DNA of 64,000 nt from Halomonas sp. (GCF_011050415.1 NZ_DRFS01000019.1:62001-126000), one strand, 5' to 3'; positions 9,611 to 18,555 are shown, counted from the stretch's first letter. Program-made: numbers and translations. Notes: generated from the letters alone by a model not told the origin.

Positions 9611-9780
9611 GAGCTTACCCACAATCGCTTGGCTTGCTTCCCTCGCTTCTGGCGTGCGACGCAACTCATACAGCATTTTCTTCCAGTGGCGTGGTTCGGC
9701 TTCGAAGTCGTTGGGCAGCGGGTAGTGCTCGCCGAGTTGAAAGCCGAAACGTTGAGGTGGCGCTCGGGAGCAGTATTTCT
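9611..9780 (-). pseudogene. Relic B: photolyase C-terminal coding fragment
   Basis: About 170 bases align with 37314-37475 of the intact photolyase gene, same orientation, sharing runs such as CTTCCAGTGGCG, CTCATACAGCA and TGAAAGCCGAAAC (with small changes). Translated, it corresponds to the segment from the FQPGVDYP region to the helix with YELRRTPDAREASK. No start or full frame remains; the 73-codon open frame at 9574-9795 is a chance remnant. Together with relic A it shows that a photolyase-like gene end stood here. The rest of the 9405-9821 interval shows nothing recognisable. Confidence 0.75.
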
Positions 9781-9821
9781 ATACTGGGGACTCACACACG
9801 TTATCGCTAAGGTATTGCACT

Positions 9822-10142
9822 ATGACAAAGAGTTATTTTTCTTCCAGCGCAGGAAAGGTAGCGAATTAGTATCCTGATATTTGGGATGCTTATGCTGAAT
9901 TGGTTAAAGCCTGTGCTGAAGCCGGGCCAATTGATGCGCGTAGTAGGCGTTTGATCAAGTTATCGCTGGCGATAGGTTCCCGCTCTAAAAGGTGCCGTCC
10001 ATCTCATGTCCGTCGTGCTCTGGAGGAAGGCATCAGCGCAGACGAACTCAAACAGGTGGCTATGCTGGCGATTCCTACCACTGGGTTTCCGACTGCCGTC
10101 GCGGCCTTGACCTGGATTGAGAACATCACTGACTTCCAATAG
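9822..10142 (+). pseudogene. Carboxymuconolactone decarboxylase-family gene with in-frame amber stop
   Basis: Reading from ATG 9822 (MTKSYFSSSAGKVAN) the frame hits TAG at 9867-9869, then continues without error to 10142 with YPDIWDAYAELVKACAEAGP and the family hallmark region IKLSLAIGS, HVRRALEEGIS and AIPTTGFPTAVAALTWIE. The whole would be about 106 aa, the usual size of a single-domain AhpD/CMD protein of the type lacking the CxxC redox pair. A start at TTG 9900 would give 80 aa, missing the first helix. The gene is probably dead, unless the stop is a sequencing error or is suppressed. Confidence 0.7.
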
Positions 10143-10174
10143 AGATATCCAGTGCACCCTATTTGTGCACCCAA

Positions 10175-10207
10175 GCACACAACCCTGGTTAAGACCGTGT
10201 TGTGTGC
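10175..10207. terminator. Bidirectional terminator-like hairpin
   Basis: GCACACAAC (10175-10183) pairs with GTTGTGTGC (10199-10207), a 9-bp stem between the converging CMD pseudogene and the narK-family gene. U-tracts on both sides are weak. Confidence 0.4.
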
Positions 10208-10231
10208 GTTAGTTACCGATAGACTTAATGT

Positions 10232-11731
10232 TCAAGGTTTGGAGTTCTGAAGCGCTTGCGCTTGCGCTTCGATATCTCTATCAACTGACGACACATAGTA
10301 CTCATCGTCGAAGGCACCCTCCGGCTCCTTGAGCCACACCAGACATATCAGCCAGCTAGTGAAAGCACCCGTCGCGATGATGTAGAAAAATTGCGACGGG
10401 GTTACAAACGTAAAGATGGTCAAGTAGACCACCGCGCCCACATTACCGTAAGCACCTGCCATGCCTGAGATCTGCCCAGTGATACGGCGCTTAATGGAGG
10501 GAATGATGCCAAAGGTCGCCCCTTCTGCCCCCTGGACGAAAATCGACGTGCCGATAGTTACGGCGATCGCCAGGATCAGCGGCCAGCTTGAATTGAGCAT
10601 ACCCATCAATAAAAACCCGATGCTAATGCCAAACATATAGCACAGCATGACGAAACGGCGATTGCCCATACGATCAGAGACCATGCCACCCATGGGGCGC
10701 GCTACCAGGTTGACGAACGCGAACGAGGCCGCAATCATGCCTGCCGTGGCGGCATTTAGCCCCCAAGTCTCCTCAAAGAACATGGGGAGCATTGACACCA
10801 CGGCCAGTTCAGCGCCGAAGTTGGCAAAATAAGTGCTGTTAAGTGCGGCCACACTATTGAACGAGTACTTGTCGTCCTCAGGTACCCCTTTGCGTAGGAT
10901 CGGCAGGTTGACCCGTAGGATTTGCACTATCTGATAGATGACAATCGCCACGATGACAAGATAAGCAATAACGGCGCTGGTGACAGATAGATAGCCCATG
11001 TACTGGATGCGCCAGACCAGAATGGCGAGTACGCCGACCAACGGGATGGTCCAGATGATCAGCTTGATCATATCGGCCCAGGAACTCACTTCCATGGCAG
11101 CGGATTTACGCGGTTTGCGATGGGAGTTAGCGTCAGGACCGTCGGTGATCGCGAACCAGTAGTAGACGCCATAAGCTGCCATCACGATGGCACTCTGGGC
11201 GATCGCCCAGCGCCAGCCATCGGGGCCGCCATACATGCTTAGCGCAATGGTCGGCAGTGACATGGCAGCCACAGCGGAACCGAAGTTACCCCAACCAGCA
11301 TAAAAGCCTTCGGCGAAACCGATATCCTTAGGCTTGAACCACAGTGCGGTCATGTGGATACCGACCACAAAGCTGGCACCAATCGAACTCAGCACCAGGC
11401 GCGCCACTAGTAGCTGCATCATGCTGTTACCGAAGGCAAACGCCAGGGCCGGTAGCGACATCGTTACCATCAGTACCGAAAACACTCGGCGTGGCCCGAA
11501 GCGATCCAGCGCCATGCCAACGATTATGCGAGCGGGAATGGTCAAAGCGACGTTGCAGATGGCGAACAGCTTGAGATCATCCGGGGTCAGCCAGTCGACG
11601 CTTTTGAGCATGCTTGACGCGAGTGGCGCCATGTTGAACCACACGTAAAAGGTAATAAAGAAGGCAATCCAGGTCAGGTGCAAGGCCCGAATTTCAGGGC
11701 TGCGGAACTTGAATACAGCGGAAACTTTCAT
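10232..11731 (-). CDS. narK: NarK-family nitrate/nitrite MFS transporter (first of two)
   Basis: 499-aa, 12-helix major facilitator protein with the nitrate/nitrite porter features: MFS loop GMALDRFGPRR after helix 2, the nitrate-signature region GIHMTALWFKPKDIGFAEG in helix 5, and the second signature around GAEGATFGIIPSIKRR in the C-terminal half. It differs from the E. coli NarK-like paralogue at 12358 in both signatures. One of the pair is probably a nitrate/proton symporter and the other a nitrate/nitrite exchanger; which is which is inference. It is co-oriented with the usp gene 55 nt upstream. Confidence 0.88.
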   Translation of the reverse strand: MKVSAVFKFRSPEIRALHLTWIAFFITFYVWFNMAPLASSMLKSVDWLTPDDLKLFAICNVALTIPARIIVGMALDRFGPRRVFSVLMVTMSLPALAFAFGNSMMQLLVARLVLSSIGASFVVGIHMTALWFKPKDIGFAEGFYAGWGNFGSAVAAMSLPTIALSMYGGPDGWRWAIAQSAIVMAAYGVYYWFAITDGPDANSHRKPRKSAAMEVSSWADMIKLIIWTIPLVGVLAILVWRIQYMGYLSVTSAVIAYLVIVAIVIYQIVQILRVNLPILRKGVPEDDKYSFNSVAALNSTYFANFGAELAVVSMLPMFFEETWGLNAATAGMIAASFAFVNLVARPMGGMVSDRMGNRRFVMLCYMFGISIGFLLMGMLNSSWPLILAIAVTIGTSIFVQGAEGATFGIIPSIKRRITGQISGMAGAYGNVGAVVYLTIFTFVTPSQFFYIIATGAFTSWLICLVWLKEPEGAFDDEYYVSSVDRDIEAQAQALQNSKP

Positions 11732-11745
11732 GGTCGTATGTCCTG

Positions 11746-11778
11746 TGTCCCAAAGGTGGTATGTCCCTAAGGTGGGTA
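11746..11778. repeat. Short tandem duplication upstream of the narK-family gene
   Basis: TGTCCCAAAGGTGGTA (11746-11761) is followed at once by TGTCCCTAAGGTGGGTA (11762-11778), two imperfect copies of a 16-17 bp unit between the usp stop codon and the downstream narK start. It is one of four such duplications in this window. Confidence 0.7.
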
Positions 11779-11786
11779 GAGGCTGC

Positions 11787-12245
11787 TCAAGGGCTGGGTA
11801 GGATTAACAAGGGACACTCGGCACGCCGGGCCAGGAAAGAGCTGACGCTGCCGAAAGTCATGTAGTCCAGCTCATCGACGAAGTAAGTCAACGATTTGGC
11901 AATGATGCCGCCGTCCGGTTGGTGGCTATGGCGAGCAATCACCAATAGGTCTGGCGACAGTTTGCGAGTGGCCTGAAGCAGCATCTTGCGCGCATCCCCC
12001 TCGGCGAGAAGATGCTCTGCTTGGAAACCCTCGCCGATAGCGAACGCCACTCCCTCTTGAAGGTGTTGTTTAACTTCCTCGTTCTCCTGCTGAAAAAGCG
12101 TTTCGTTGTTATCGGTAGCGTCGAGTGGGTTCTCCACCACGCCGACCAGTACCAGCAGAGGTTGGTTACAGCGGAACATGTTGACGACCTGAGCGAGAGC
12201 CAGCTTGGCGTTTCGCGAACCGTCATAGGCGATCATGATTTTCAT
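11787..12245 (-). CDS. Universal stress protein (UspA family)
   Basis: 152-aa single Usp domain: N-terminal strand MKIMIAYDGSRNAKLAL, central DLLVIARHSH, and the C-terminal GSVSSFLARRAECPLLIL that forms part of the ATP-binding motif in the ATP-binding class. It has a strong ribosome-binding site (GGAGGA before ATG). It sits between two nitrate transporter genes on the same strand, which suggests expression under anaerobic nitrate conditions. Usp proteins elsewhere help survival under anaerobic energy stress. The exact role here is unknown. Confidence 0.88.
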   Translation of the reverse strand: MKIMIAYDGSRNAKLALAQVVNMFRCNQPLLVLVGVVENPLDATDNNETLFQQENEEVKQHLQEGVAFAIGEGFQAEHLLAEGDARKMLLQATRKLSPDLLVIARHSHQPDGGIIAKSLTYFVDELDYMTFGSVSSFLARRAECPLLILPSP

Positions 12246-12279
12246 GGTGTCCTCCCGCAGTGGGGTAGGGGGTGAAGAC

Positions 12280-12296
12280 CCGGCGCTTAGCGCCGG
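12280..12296 (-). terminator. Hairpin between narK and usp
   Basis: CCGGCGC-TTA-GCGCCGG is a perfect 7-bp GC-rich stem with a 3-nt loop about 60 nt beyond the narK stop and 35 nt before usp. It lacks a U-run, so it may attenuate rather than stop transcription, or mark a processing point. Confidence 0.45.
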
Positions 12297-12320
12297 ACTT
12301 AAAGAAGCAAGCCCTATTTA

Positions 12321-12380
12321 GGGGTTCTTAACGTAGCTCAGGGGTTCTTAACGTAGCTCAGGGGTTCTTAACGTAGGCAC
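12321..12380. repeat. 20-bp tandem repeat that duplicates the 3' end of narK
   Basis: The unit GGGGTTCTTAACGTAGCTCA occurs at 12321-12340 and 12341-12360, and its first 16 bases again at 12361-12376. The last copy is the end of narK itself (minus strand: codons for YVKNP and the TGA at 12358-12360). So the final codons of the gene have been copied twice past its stop, probably by replication slippage. Confidence 0.85.
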
Positions 12381-13950
12381 CCTTGCGTAGGTAGAACCAC
12401 CAGTTGATGACGAGGCAGATAGCGTAGAAGACCGCAAAGCCGTACATGGCCAGTTCCGGTGTCCCGGCCTGGATTTGCTCGCCCATTACCCGCGGGGCGA
12501 TGAAGGCGCCATAGGCTGCGACGGCAGAGGTCCAGCCAAGTACCGGGCCTTTCTGCTGTTGATCGAAAATCACGCCGATGCTGCGGAAGGTAGAGCCGTT
12601 GCCGATACCACTGGCGGCGAATAACACGATGAATAACAGCAGGAATAGCCAAAAGAACTGATTAGGATCGGTGGCGTTGTAGGCCTGCATCATCACGTAG
12701 CCGGTGGCGATAGAGGCGACCACCATGATCGCTGAGATTATTTGGGTGACGATGGAGCCGCCCACTTTATCGGAGATCCAGCCGCCCAGCGGACGAATCA
12801 GGGCACCCACGAAGGGGCCTATCCAGGCCCAGGTCAACGCGCTGGGCGCCTCTGGGTTGGCCACGCGAATCAGCGTGCCGTCGACAGTGGCTTCCATCAT
12901 GTTGCCGAAGATGACGTTGATGGAGAGCGGCAGCGCCGCAGAGAAGCCGATAAAAGAGCCGAAGGTTAAGATGTAGAGGATGGTCATTGACCAAGTGTGC
13001 TTATTGGAAAATATCGCGAACTGCTTCTGGATATTGGGCTTGATGTCGCCAGGAATCAGGCGTAACAACACTAGGGTCAGAACGATGGTTAGCGGCAGGG
13101 CAATCCACATATTAAGCCAGCTGAGTGCCAACATGCCGACGATGGCGGTCACCAAGCCGACGCCGTAAAGCCCTAATATTTTGCTGAAAGCCGCCAGCGG
13201 TGAACCAGGATTGGGTGTAATAGTGCGAAGATTGTTCATACCGAACCAACCGGCGAACGCTAGCGGGATCAGAAACACTAGCCAGATAAAGCCCGCATTC
13301 TGAATCCAGGTATCGGTACCTGCTTCAATACGACCAATCAACGTACCACTGGCGCTTTGTAATTCCAGCGGAGAACCGCCCATCGCGCCGAAAATACCAA
13401 TAGTCATCACCAGCGGGATCAAAATCTGCATGGTGGTGACGCCGAAATTGCCGAGGCCCGCATTCATGCCCAGCGCGTAGCCTTGCTGCTTACTGGGGTA
13501 GAAGGTGGAAATGTTGCTCATTGAGCAAGCGAAGTTACCGCCGCCGATGCCGGAAAGTAGCGCCAACGCCTGGAATACCCAGAACGGTGTGCCTGGGTTC
13601 ATCAAGGCGATACCAGTACCGGCGGCGGGGATCATCAGCAGCGCAGTGGTTAGGAAGATGGTATTGCGCCCGCCAGCGATGCGGATCATGAACGAAGCGG
13701 GGATGCGCAGCGTGGCACCCGCTAGGCCAGCAAGTGCTGTTAGGGAAAAAAGTTGGTTGATCGTGAATGCAAAACCCAGGTTTTGCATCTGAGTGGTGAT
13801 CATTCCCCACATCATCCAGACAGCGAAGCCCATCAGCAGGCTGGGAATAGATATCCATAGGTTGCGGTTGGCGATCTGCTTACCTTCCTGTTCCCAGAAT
13901 TGGGCATCTTCGACCTCCCACTTCTCAATGTCGGCGTTTCTCTTGCTCAT
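12358..13950 (-). CDS. narK: NarK-family nitrate/nitrite transporter, E. coli NarK-like
   Basis: 12-helix MFS transporter that resembles E. coli NarK in its signature regions: GIGGGNFACSMSNISTFYPS, LTFGSFIGFSAALPLS and the C-terminal GIGNGSTFRSIGVIF. It is longer (530 aa) than E. coli NarK (463 aa) because of an N-terminal extension and an enlarged loop around residues 210-240. The start at 13950 (MSKRNADIEK) is chosen because an AGGGGAA ribosome site lies seven bases upstream; a longer frame to 13971 would contain that site. Its upstream region carries a perfect NarL site. It heads the narK-usp-narK cluster. Confidence 0.92.
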   Translation of the reverse strand: MSKRNADIEKWEVEDAQFWEQEGKQIANRNLWISIPSLLMGFAVWMMWGMITTQMQNLGFAFTINQLFSLTALAGLAGATLRIPASFMIRIAGGRNTIFLTTALLMIPAAGTGIALMNPGTPFWVFQALALLSGIGGGNFACSMSNISTFYPSKQQGYALGMNAGLGNFGVTTMQILIPLVMTIGIFGAMGGSPLELQSASGTLIGRIEAGTDTWIQNAGFIWLVFLIPLAFAGWFGMNNLRTITPNPGSPLAAFSKILGLYGVGLVTAIVGMLALSWLNMWIALPLTIVLTLVLLRLIPGDIKPNIQKQFAIFSNKHTWSMTILYILTFGSFIGFSAALPLSINVIFGNMMEATVDGTLIRVANPEAPSALTWAWIGPFVGALIRPLGGWISDKVGGSIVTQIISAIMVVASIATGYVMMQAYNATDPNQFFWLFLLLFIVLFAASGIGNGSTFRSIGVIFDQQQKGPVLGWTSAVAAYGAFIAPRVMGEQIQAGTPELAMYGFAVFYAICLVINWWFYLRKGAYVKNP

Positions 13951-14051
13951 GGCGGTTCCCCTTGGCATCAAACCTTTCTGCAGTTAGCAGGCAAGATACG
14001 CTTGCAAAGGGGATTGGAAAACTAAGGGAAATAACCTATAAATCAGCGACA

Positions 14052-14067
14052 TACCTCTTGAGAGGTA
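14052..14067. promoter_or_regulatory. NarL-binding site (7-2-7) upstream of narK
   Basis: TACCTCT-TG-AGAGGTA is an exact match to the 7-2-7 inverted NarL/NarP heptamer arrangement (TACYYMT, 2 nt, AKRRGTA). It is embedded in a wider palindrome with flanks CAGCGAC (14044-14050) and GTCGCTG (14068-14074... approximately). It lies about 100 nt upstream of the narK start and downstream of narL. A half-matching FNR sequence (ATCAATCAA on the minus strand, 14086-14094) is close by. Confidence 0.75.
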
Positions 14068-14180
14068 GTCGCTGTAAAGCCAGGATTGATTGATTTTAAA
14101 GACAAAAAATCGAGAGGGGGTAAAGGCGGGCCAGAGTAAAAGTACTCAGGAAGTCTTTGGAGGTAACCACACAGAATCGA

Positions 14181-14846
14181 CTAGTAATCGATACCTTCTT
14201 GAACCGCCCAAACGGCGGCTTCAACACGTGAGCGTAAGTTGAGCTTTTTGAGTAGGTGCTTGACGTGAACCTTAACCGTGCCTTCAGTAATATCCAGTTT
14301 GCGCGCGATGAGCTTGTTCGAGAGCCCGCCAGCCAGTTGCTGCAGGATTTCACGTTCGCGTTGCGTCAGGCTGTGGATGTCGGGGGTCGAGGGCGCGTTG
14401 CGTTGATTACGCAGGGCTTCAGCGAGCAGGGCGGTCAGACTTTCGCTGATTACCATGCGGCCTAGAGCAGCCTGACGCAGTTGGCGAACCATGTCTTCAG
14501 GCTCCATATCCTTTAGCAGGTAACCGTCAGCACCGTTACGCAGTGCGGCGACAACATCATCCTCATGGTCGGAAACAGTGAACATCACCACACGGCCGCT
14601 ATAGTTGGCTTCCCGTAGGCGGCGCAAGGCTTCTAAACCATTGACGCCCGGCATGTTTAAATCAAGTAAAACCAGGTCAGGCTCAAGTTTGAGTGCCAAT
14701 GCAATGCCTTCTTCTGGATTGCCCGTCTCGCCCACCAATTCAAGGTCGTCTTCAAGCTCAAGAAGTTGTGCCACACCACGCCGGAGTAACGGGTGGTCAT
14801 CGATAATCACCAGACTGGCAGGTGTATCAGGAGTGGTCAGCGTCAT
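14181..14846 (-). CDS. narL: Nitrate/nitrite response regulator NarL
   Basis: 221-aa NarL/FixJ-type regulator. The receiver domain (about 10-130) has the acidic pair in [11 protein letters not shown] and the phosphorylated Asp62 in [13 protein letters not shown]. The C-terminal LuxR-type helix-turn-helix (about 155-215) contains [15 protein letters not shown] and [17 protein letters not shown], nearly the E. coli NarL recognition helix. Its ATG overlaps the narX stop codon (TAATG), so sensor and regulator are translationally coupled. A matching DNA target stands upstream of narK. Confidence 0.95.
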   Translation of the reverse strand: MTLTTPDTPASLVIIDDHPLLRRGVAQLLELEDDLELVGETGNPEEGIALALKLEPDLVLLDLNMPGVNGLEALRRLREANYSGRVVMFTVSDHEDDVVAALRNGADGYLLKDMEPEDMVRQLRQAALGRMVISESLTALLAEALRNQRNAPSTPDIHSLTQREREILQQLAGGLSNKLIARKLDITEGTVKVHVKHLLKKLNLRSRVEAAVWAVQEGIDY

Positions 14847-16741
14847 TAAGAAGCCCCTTTATCTAAATGAGAAACGTCGGCAGCCGACAAGGGCTGTTGC
14901 TGGATTAAGCGTGCAGTTAAAGGCGTAAAGACAAGTTCAATACCGGTACCGCCGGTAGGACGATTAACGATATTCAACTCCCCATTCAGGGTGTTAGCGC
15001 GGTCGCGGATAATCACCAAACCGTAATGCATCGGCGGCGAGCTATCGTCCTCTAAGCCAATGCCATCATCTTCGATTTTTACCAGCAAACGCGCATTAGC
15101 AAAACGTACTGTCACGGCAGCCCAATGAGCCTTGGCATGTTTGTGCGTATTAGCAAGTGCCTCACGAATGATCTGTAACACGTGAATTTCTTCGTTCGGA
15201 TTAAGCAAGTATGGTGGCACATCGTACTCCAGCTCTACTGTGGCTCCCATACGCTGAGTGAACTCATTGACCGTTTGGCGCAAGGCGAATTGTAAACCTG
15301 GGCCTTCAAGCTTAAGCCGAAACGTAGTCAGCAGCTCACGGAGTTGGCGATAGGCGCTATTCAACCCATTACGCAACTCATCAAATACCGCTGCCTGAGC
15401 CTCACGTGACGTATCTTTTTGCTGCATGCGTTCAAGCCGAGCAACCTGCATCTTGAGATAAGAGAGCGATTGAGCCAGGGAGTCGTGCAGTTCCCGCGCA
15501 ATAATTGTGCGCTCGTTGATCAGCGTGACTTGCTGCTGCTCTTCAATACGTCGCTGTAGGTAGACCGCCGTGGCCAGCTGATCAGCAAGAATGCTGAGGA
15601 GCCTGCGGGTGTTATCGTTAAGCCGCTCGCGGGGGTACCACACTTCCAGGGTTCCCAGCAGGGTGTCACCGACACTAATAGGTAATAACAAACATTGCGA
15701 TTGATCGCTAGCGACCAAATCCAGAGGGAGAGGGTCGATCAAACAGGCATGGCACGCTTGGTCTCGACAATACTCAGGCCGAGTGCGCGAGTGGGTTTCC
15801 AGTACCGGCATTTCCTGTTGGTCAAAGGGGTCATTAAGCGATAAGCGTATCGGCCCGATATTCAACAGTTTTTCCAGTTCGCGCAGCATAGGCGCTGCGC
15901 TGGAGCAGAGATCGTTTCCACCGCCATAGAGCGAACGGCTGGCATCGTGCATAACCCGCATGGCTTGGTTGCTGCGCTCAAGCTCCTGTTTCTTGCGTGA
16001 TACTTTGTCTTCCAGCGCGGCGTAGCTGGATGCCAGTTCAGCGGACATGTTGTTGAAGGTGTCGCCTAGCAAGGCCAGCTCGTCGCTGCCACGAATCTGC
16101 GAACGCGGCTTAAAGTTACGCTGAGATGCTTCCCGGGCAAGTACCATAAGTTGGCGTAATGGCAGCACAAGGTTGTGGCGAACATCATAGAGCGCTATGA
16201 ATACCACAATAGCGATCAGCACTAGGAAGAGTACTTGCATCATGCCTAGCAGTCTTACCTTCGCCTCGGTGCTCTGCTCTAGGTAGGTCACCAGGATTTC
16301 GATGTCATTGACCATCGCCACGATCATCGTTTCTAGCCTATCTAGGTCACGTGCGGCGGCGGTTGGGTTCTGCAGAGCTGGGCGTAGCGTGTGTTGCCAG
16401 TAGGATTGGATTTCTTCCAACTGGTGGCGGCTCTCGTGGTGTTGATCGGCAGGAATACTTTGCTGGAGAGTAGTACCCTGCAAGCGCTGGTCGAAGCGCA
16501 CCAAAATTGCTTCTAGCTGAGTCTCATGTGTCTCTTCGGGTTCATAGTACGCGCGCTGCAACGCTCCCATGATCTGGTAGGCGTTCATGCGTAACGAGCC
16601 AGCGACATTAATGGCCGCAGCATCCCCATGGGTACTGTTAGACATGCCCATGGTTAGAGTGATGCTAATAAGTGCCATACCACTGATAGCTAGCAGTGAT
16701 GCAATGATGCGCGCAACCAGGGAGCGTTGAAGTAATTTCAT
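14846..16741 (-). CDS. narX: Nitrate/nitrite sensor histidine kinase NarX
   Basis: 631-aa membrane kinase. A first helix (about 8-30) is followed by a periplasmic four-helix sensor carrying the nitrate-binding P-box ([14 protein letters not shown], residues 44-57), very close to E. coli NarX. A second helix (about 165-187), HAMP, a GAF-like central module with a Cys cluster ([11 protein letters not shown]), a HisKA_3 domain with [13 protein letters not shown] (His419) and an ATPase domain ([16 protein letters not shown]) follow. It senses nitrate or nitrite and phosphorylates NarL. narX is the upstream gene of the overlapping narXL pair. Confidence 0.95.
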   Translation of the reverse strand: MKLLQRSLVARIIASLLAISGMALISITLTMGMSNSTHGDAAAINVAGSLRMNAYQIMGALQRAYYEPEETHETQLEAILVRFDQRLQGTTLQQSIPADQHHESRHQLEEIQSYWQHTLRPALQNPTAAARDLDRLETMIVAMVNDIEILVTYLEQSTEAKVRLLGMMQVLFLVLIAIVVFIALYDVRHNLVLPLRQLMVLAREASQRNFKPRSQIRGSDELALLGDTFNNMSAELASSYAALEDKVSRKKQELERSNQAMRVMHDASRSLYGGGNDLCSSAAPMLRELEKLLNIGPIRLSLNDPFDQQEMPVLETHSRTRPEYCRDQACHACLIDPLPLDLVASDQSQCLLLPISVGDTLLGTLEVWYPRERLNDNTRRLLSILADQLATAVYLQRRIEEQQQVTLINERTIIARELHDSLAQSLSYLKMQVARLERMQQKDTSREAQAAVFDELRNGLNSAYRQLRELLTTFRLKLEGPGLQFALRQTVNEFTQRMGATVELEYDVPPYLLNPNEEIHVLQIIREALANTHKHAKAHWAAVTVRFANARLLVKIEDDGIGLEDDSSPPMHYGLVIIRDRANTLNGELNIVNRPTGGTGIELVFTPLTARLIQQQPLSAADVSHLDKGAS

Positions 16742-16917
16742 GACGGTTCCAGTAGCACATAAGAGGTAAAAAAGTGAGGCATTAACTGGATCTCGATACG
16801 GGGGCTATTACTTTGGGGTTAGTCCGTCTACCTCCGATGCTTTTTGACCTAAACCCGGCATTTACCGACAATTCTGGCATGTCTTCAGATGTCTTCATAC
16901 CCTCGCCGGGAAACACC

Positions 16918-17553
16918 ATGCCTCCACCTATACTGCCTCCGACGCTGGAGACATCAAAAGAGCCAGTCAATGGCTATCAGGTGCTGGTAGCCATGCTATT
17001 GATGCCGTTGGCCAGCGCCTTAGCGGTAGCCAGCTGGACACTCTACGCGCTGCTCTCGATTCACCCTATCTATGTATTGTTGCCGGTGGGGAGTGGTGCT
17101 CTGTTGGCATGGCCTGCATGGCGCCTAGCGCGGCGAAATAATACCTGCAGCTTGATGCAGTGGCTGCTGTTGGGGCTCGCGCTAGCACTTGGCTGGTTTG
17201 GGGTGGCTAATCAGCCAGGGGAGTTTCTGCTGGTGGGAGGAGGGCTAGGGTTGGGGGGGGCTGTCATTGCCACCGGTATCGCCCACGCCAAAGGCTGGAT
17301 GCCTGGCTGTCTAAAGTGCCTACTGGTAGGGCTCTTCCTTGCTCTGATGGCAGGCGTGGGGTTTTCTTTGCATATGGAGCCTTTGGTCGTTCAAGCCTAT
17401 GGTTGGCGGGCAGCGCCATTGAGCCTGCTTATTCCACTCACCATGGTAATGCTGCTGTTATGGCTTTTCGTGGAGGCGCCTGCGGCCTCGACAGCAATGC
17501 GTGGCGATACCCAAAAATTCTCTGGCCGCAAAACGGCTCGCTCGCCAGATTAA
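16918..17553 (+). CDS. Six-helix membrane protein resembling half of a NarK/NasA-type MFS carrier
   Basis: About 211 aa with roughly six hydrophobic helices. The segments LPVGSGALLAWPAWRLARRN (MFS helix 2-3 loop position), GLGLGGAVIATGIAHAKGWMPG and AYGWRAAPL follow the pattern of helices 2-6 in nitrate/nitrite porters, but the MFS-A acidic residue and most charged motif residues are missing. It is thus perhaps a decayed or repurposed half-transporter; this is inference. The start at 16918 is taken from a GGGAAACACC leader; the frame is open from TTG 16813. It is divergent from narX, followed 73 nt later by the next gene. Function unknown. Confidence 0.6.
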   Translation: MPPPILPPTLETSKEPVNGYQVLVAMLLMPLASALAVASWTLYALLSIHPIYVLLPVGSGALLAWPAWRLARRNNTCSLMQWLLLGLALALGWFGVANQPGEFLLVGGGLGLGGAVIATGIAHAKGWMPGCLKCLLVGLFLALMAGVGFSLHMEPLVVQAYGWRAAPLSLLIPLTMVMLLLWLFVEAPAASTAMRGDTQKFSGRKTARSPD

Positions 17554-17626
17554 AGATACATAGCAACGACGCATATTTCATAACGTCTCTCACCTATTAA
17601 CAACCGTAACCATAAGGCCCTTTCCC

Positions 17627-18019
17627 ATGACGATAGCGACATTTACCGATCTACTGCAGGAAGCTCGTCAACAAGCTAAGCCCCAGCGGCTGCTGTTTGT
17701 GTTCGTCCGCGCTGAACTGCCCGATTTTCCTGATGATGAGCAACGTCGTCGTTTTGAAAAGGGAGAGGGCGGCGTGCTGATCCCCGTCGTCTGTGTGGAC
17801 AAGTCGACCGATGACCTGAGCAGTATGGCAGCGTTGGTCGAGGAGTCTGATCGTACCGGCTTCGAATGGGATCTGGTGTTTGCTGCTGCCATGGACGACC
17901 CGGCGGATGGCGCTGAGATTGAACGTCAGCTTCAGCGTATGGCGGAGTCGCTGCAAATGGGCAATATCACCTCGTTCATCGCTTTCGATCGTCATGGCGA
18001 TGCCGTGAACGTTGGCTGA
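17627..18019 (+). CDS. Conserved hypothetical protein
   Basis: 130-aa soluble acidic protein without signal peptide. It begins MTIATFTDLLQEARQQ, has a strand-rich core (RLLFVFVRAELPD, GGVLIPVVCVDKS, WDLVFAAAMDD) and ends in FIAFDRHGDAVNVG. I recall close relatives in halophilic and pseudomonad genomes that are labelled ribonucleotide reductase subunit alpha, but no reductase motif is visible and the label looks like an error. It overlaps the ribosome site of the SirB2 gene, suggesting co-translation with sirB2 and ubiT. Confidence 0.75.
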   Translation: MTIATFTDLLQEARQQAKPQRLLFVFVRAELPDFPDDEQRRRFEKGEGGVLIPVVCVDKSTDDLSSMAALVEESDRTGFEWDLVFAAAMDDPADGAEIERQLQRMAESLQMGNITSFIAFDRHGDAVNVG

Positions 18020-18029
18020 GGGCGTTACC

Positions 18030-18416
18030 GTGGAACACTATTTTGTCATTAAGCATCTGCATATGATGGCCGCTGCGTTGAGCATCACGCTCTTCATGGT
18101 GCGCGCCTGGTGGTCGGTGCGGGAAAGCCCGCAACTCAAAGCCCGTTGGGTCAAGGTATTGCCTCACCTCATCGATACGGCTCTGTTGGGCCTAGGGGTG
18201 ACGTTAATGATGCTGCTCTCCGTATGGCCCTGGCAGCTTCCCTGGCTGGGAGCCAAATTGCTGGCATTACTGGCGTATATCGGTATTGGCAATATTGCCA
18301 TTAAACGCGGGAAGACGCCCCAGGCGCGTGGTATTGCCGCCGTGGTGGCTATCTGTTTATTCGCCTATATGGTGGGGGCCGCCATTCGCCACAGCCCTCT
18401 TTCCTGGCTAGCTTGA
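18030..18416 (+). CDS. SirB2-family membrane protein
   Basis: 128-aa protein with about four hydrophobic helices, matching SirB2-family size and pattern: N-terminal HYFVIKHLHMMAAALSI, the VRAWWSV turn, LPHLIDTALLGLGVTLM and a C-terminal AVVAICLFAYMVGAA helix. The start is GTG 18030, six bases after GAGGGC; an upstream TTG at 18012 would overlap the previous gene. SirB2 proteins are named for an old invasion-gene phenotype in Salmonella, and their biochemical role is unknown. It lies just before ubiT. Confidence 0.8.
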   Translation: MEHYFVIKHLHMMAAALSITLFMVRAWWSVRESPQLKARWVKVLPHLIDTALLGLGVTLMMLLSVWPWQLPWLGAKLLALLAYIGIGNIAIKRGKTPQARGIAAVVAICLFAYMVGAAIRHSPLSWLA

Positions 18417-18555
18417 GTCGGGCTGGTACATCGCAATGGCCATGAGTGAGGTTATGTCGTCTCTACTGACACATATCAGCTCGCAGCGTCATGGCAGTGT
18501 TTAGTATAGACCCCATGGCGTTTGCCATTGTTGCTTTTACTTAGGAGTGCGTGCT

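Noticed and set aside
9574-9795. 73-codon frame that could be taken as a small gene
   Set aside because: The DNA aligns with the photolyase 3' end in a different frame; it is a relic, not a gene.
12321-12380. Possible CRISPR-like repeat array
   Set aside because: Repeats are immediately adjacent without spacers and copy the end of narK; no cas genes are present.
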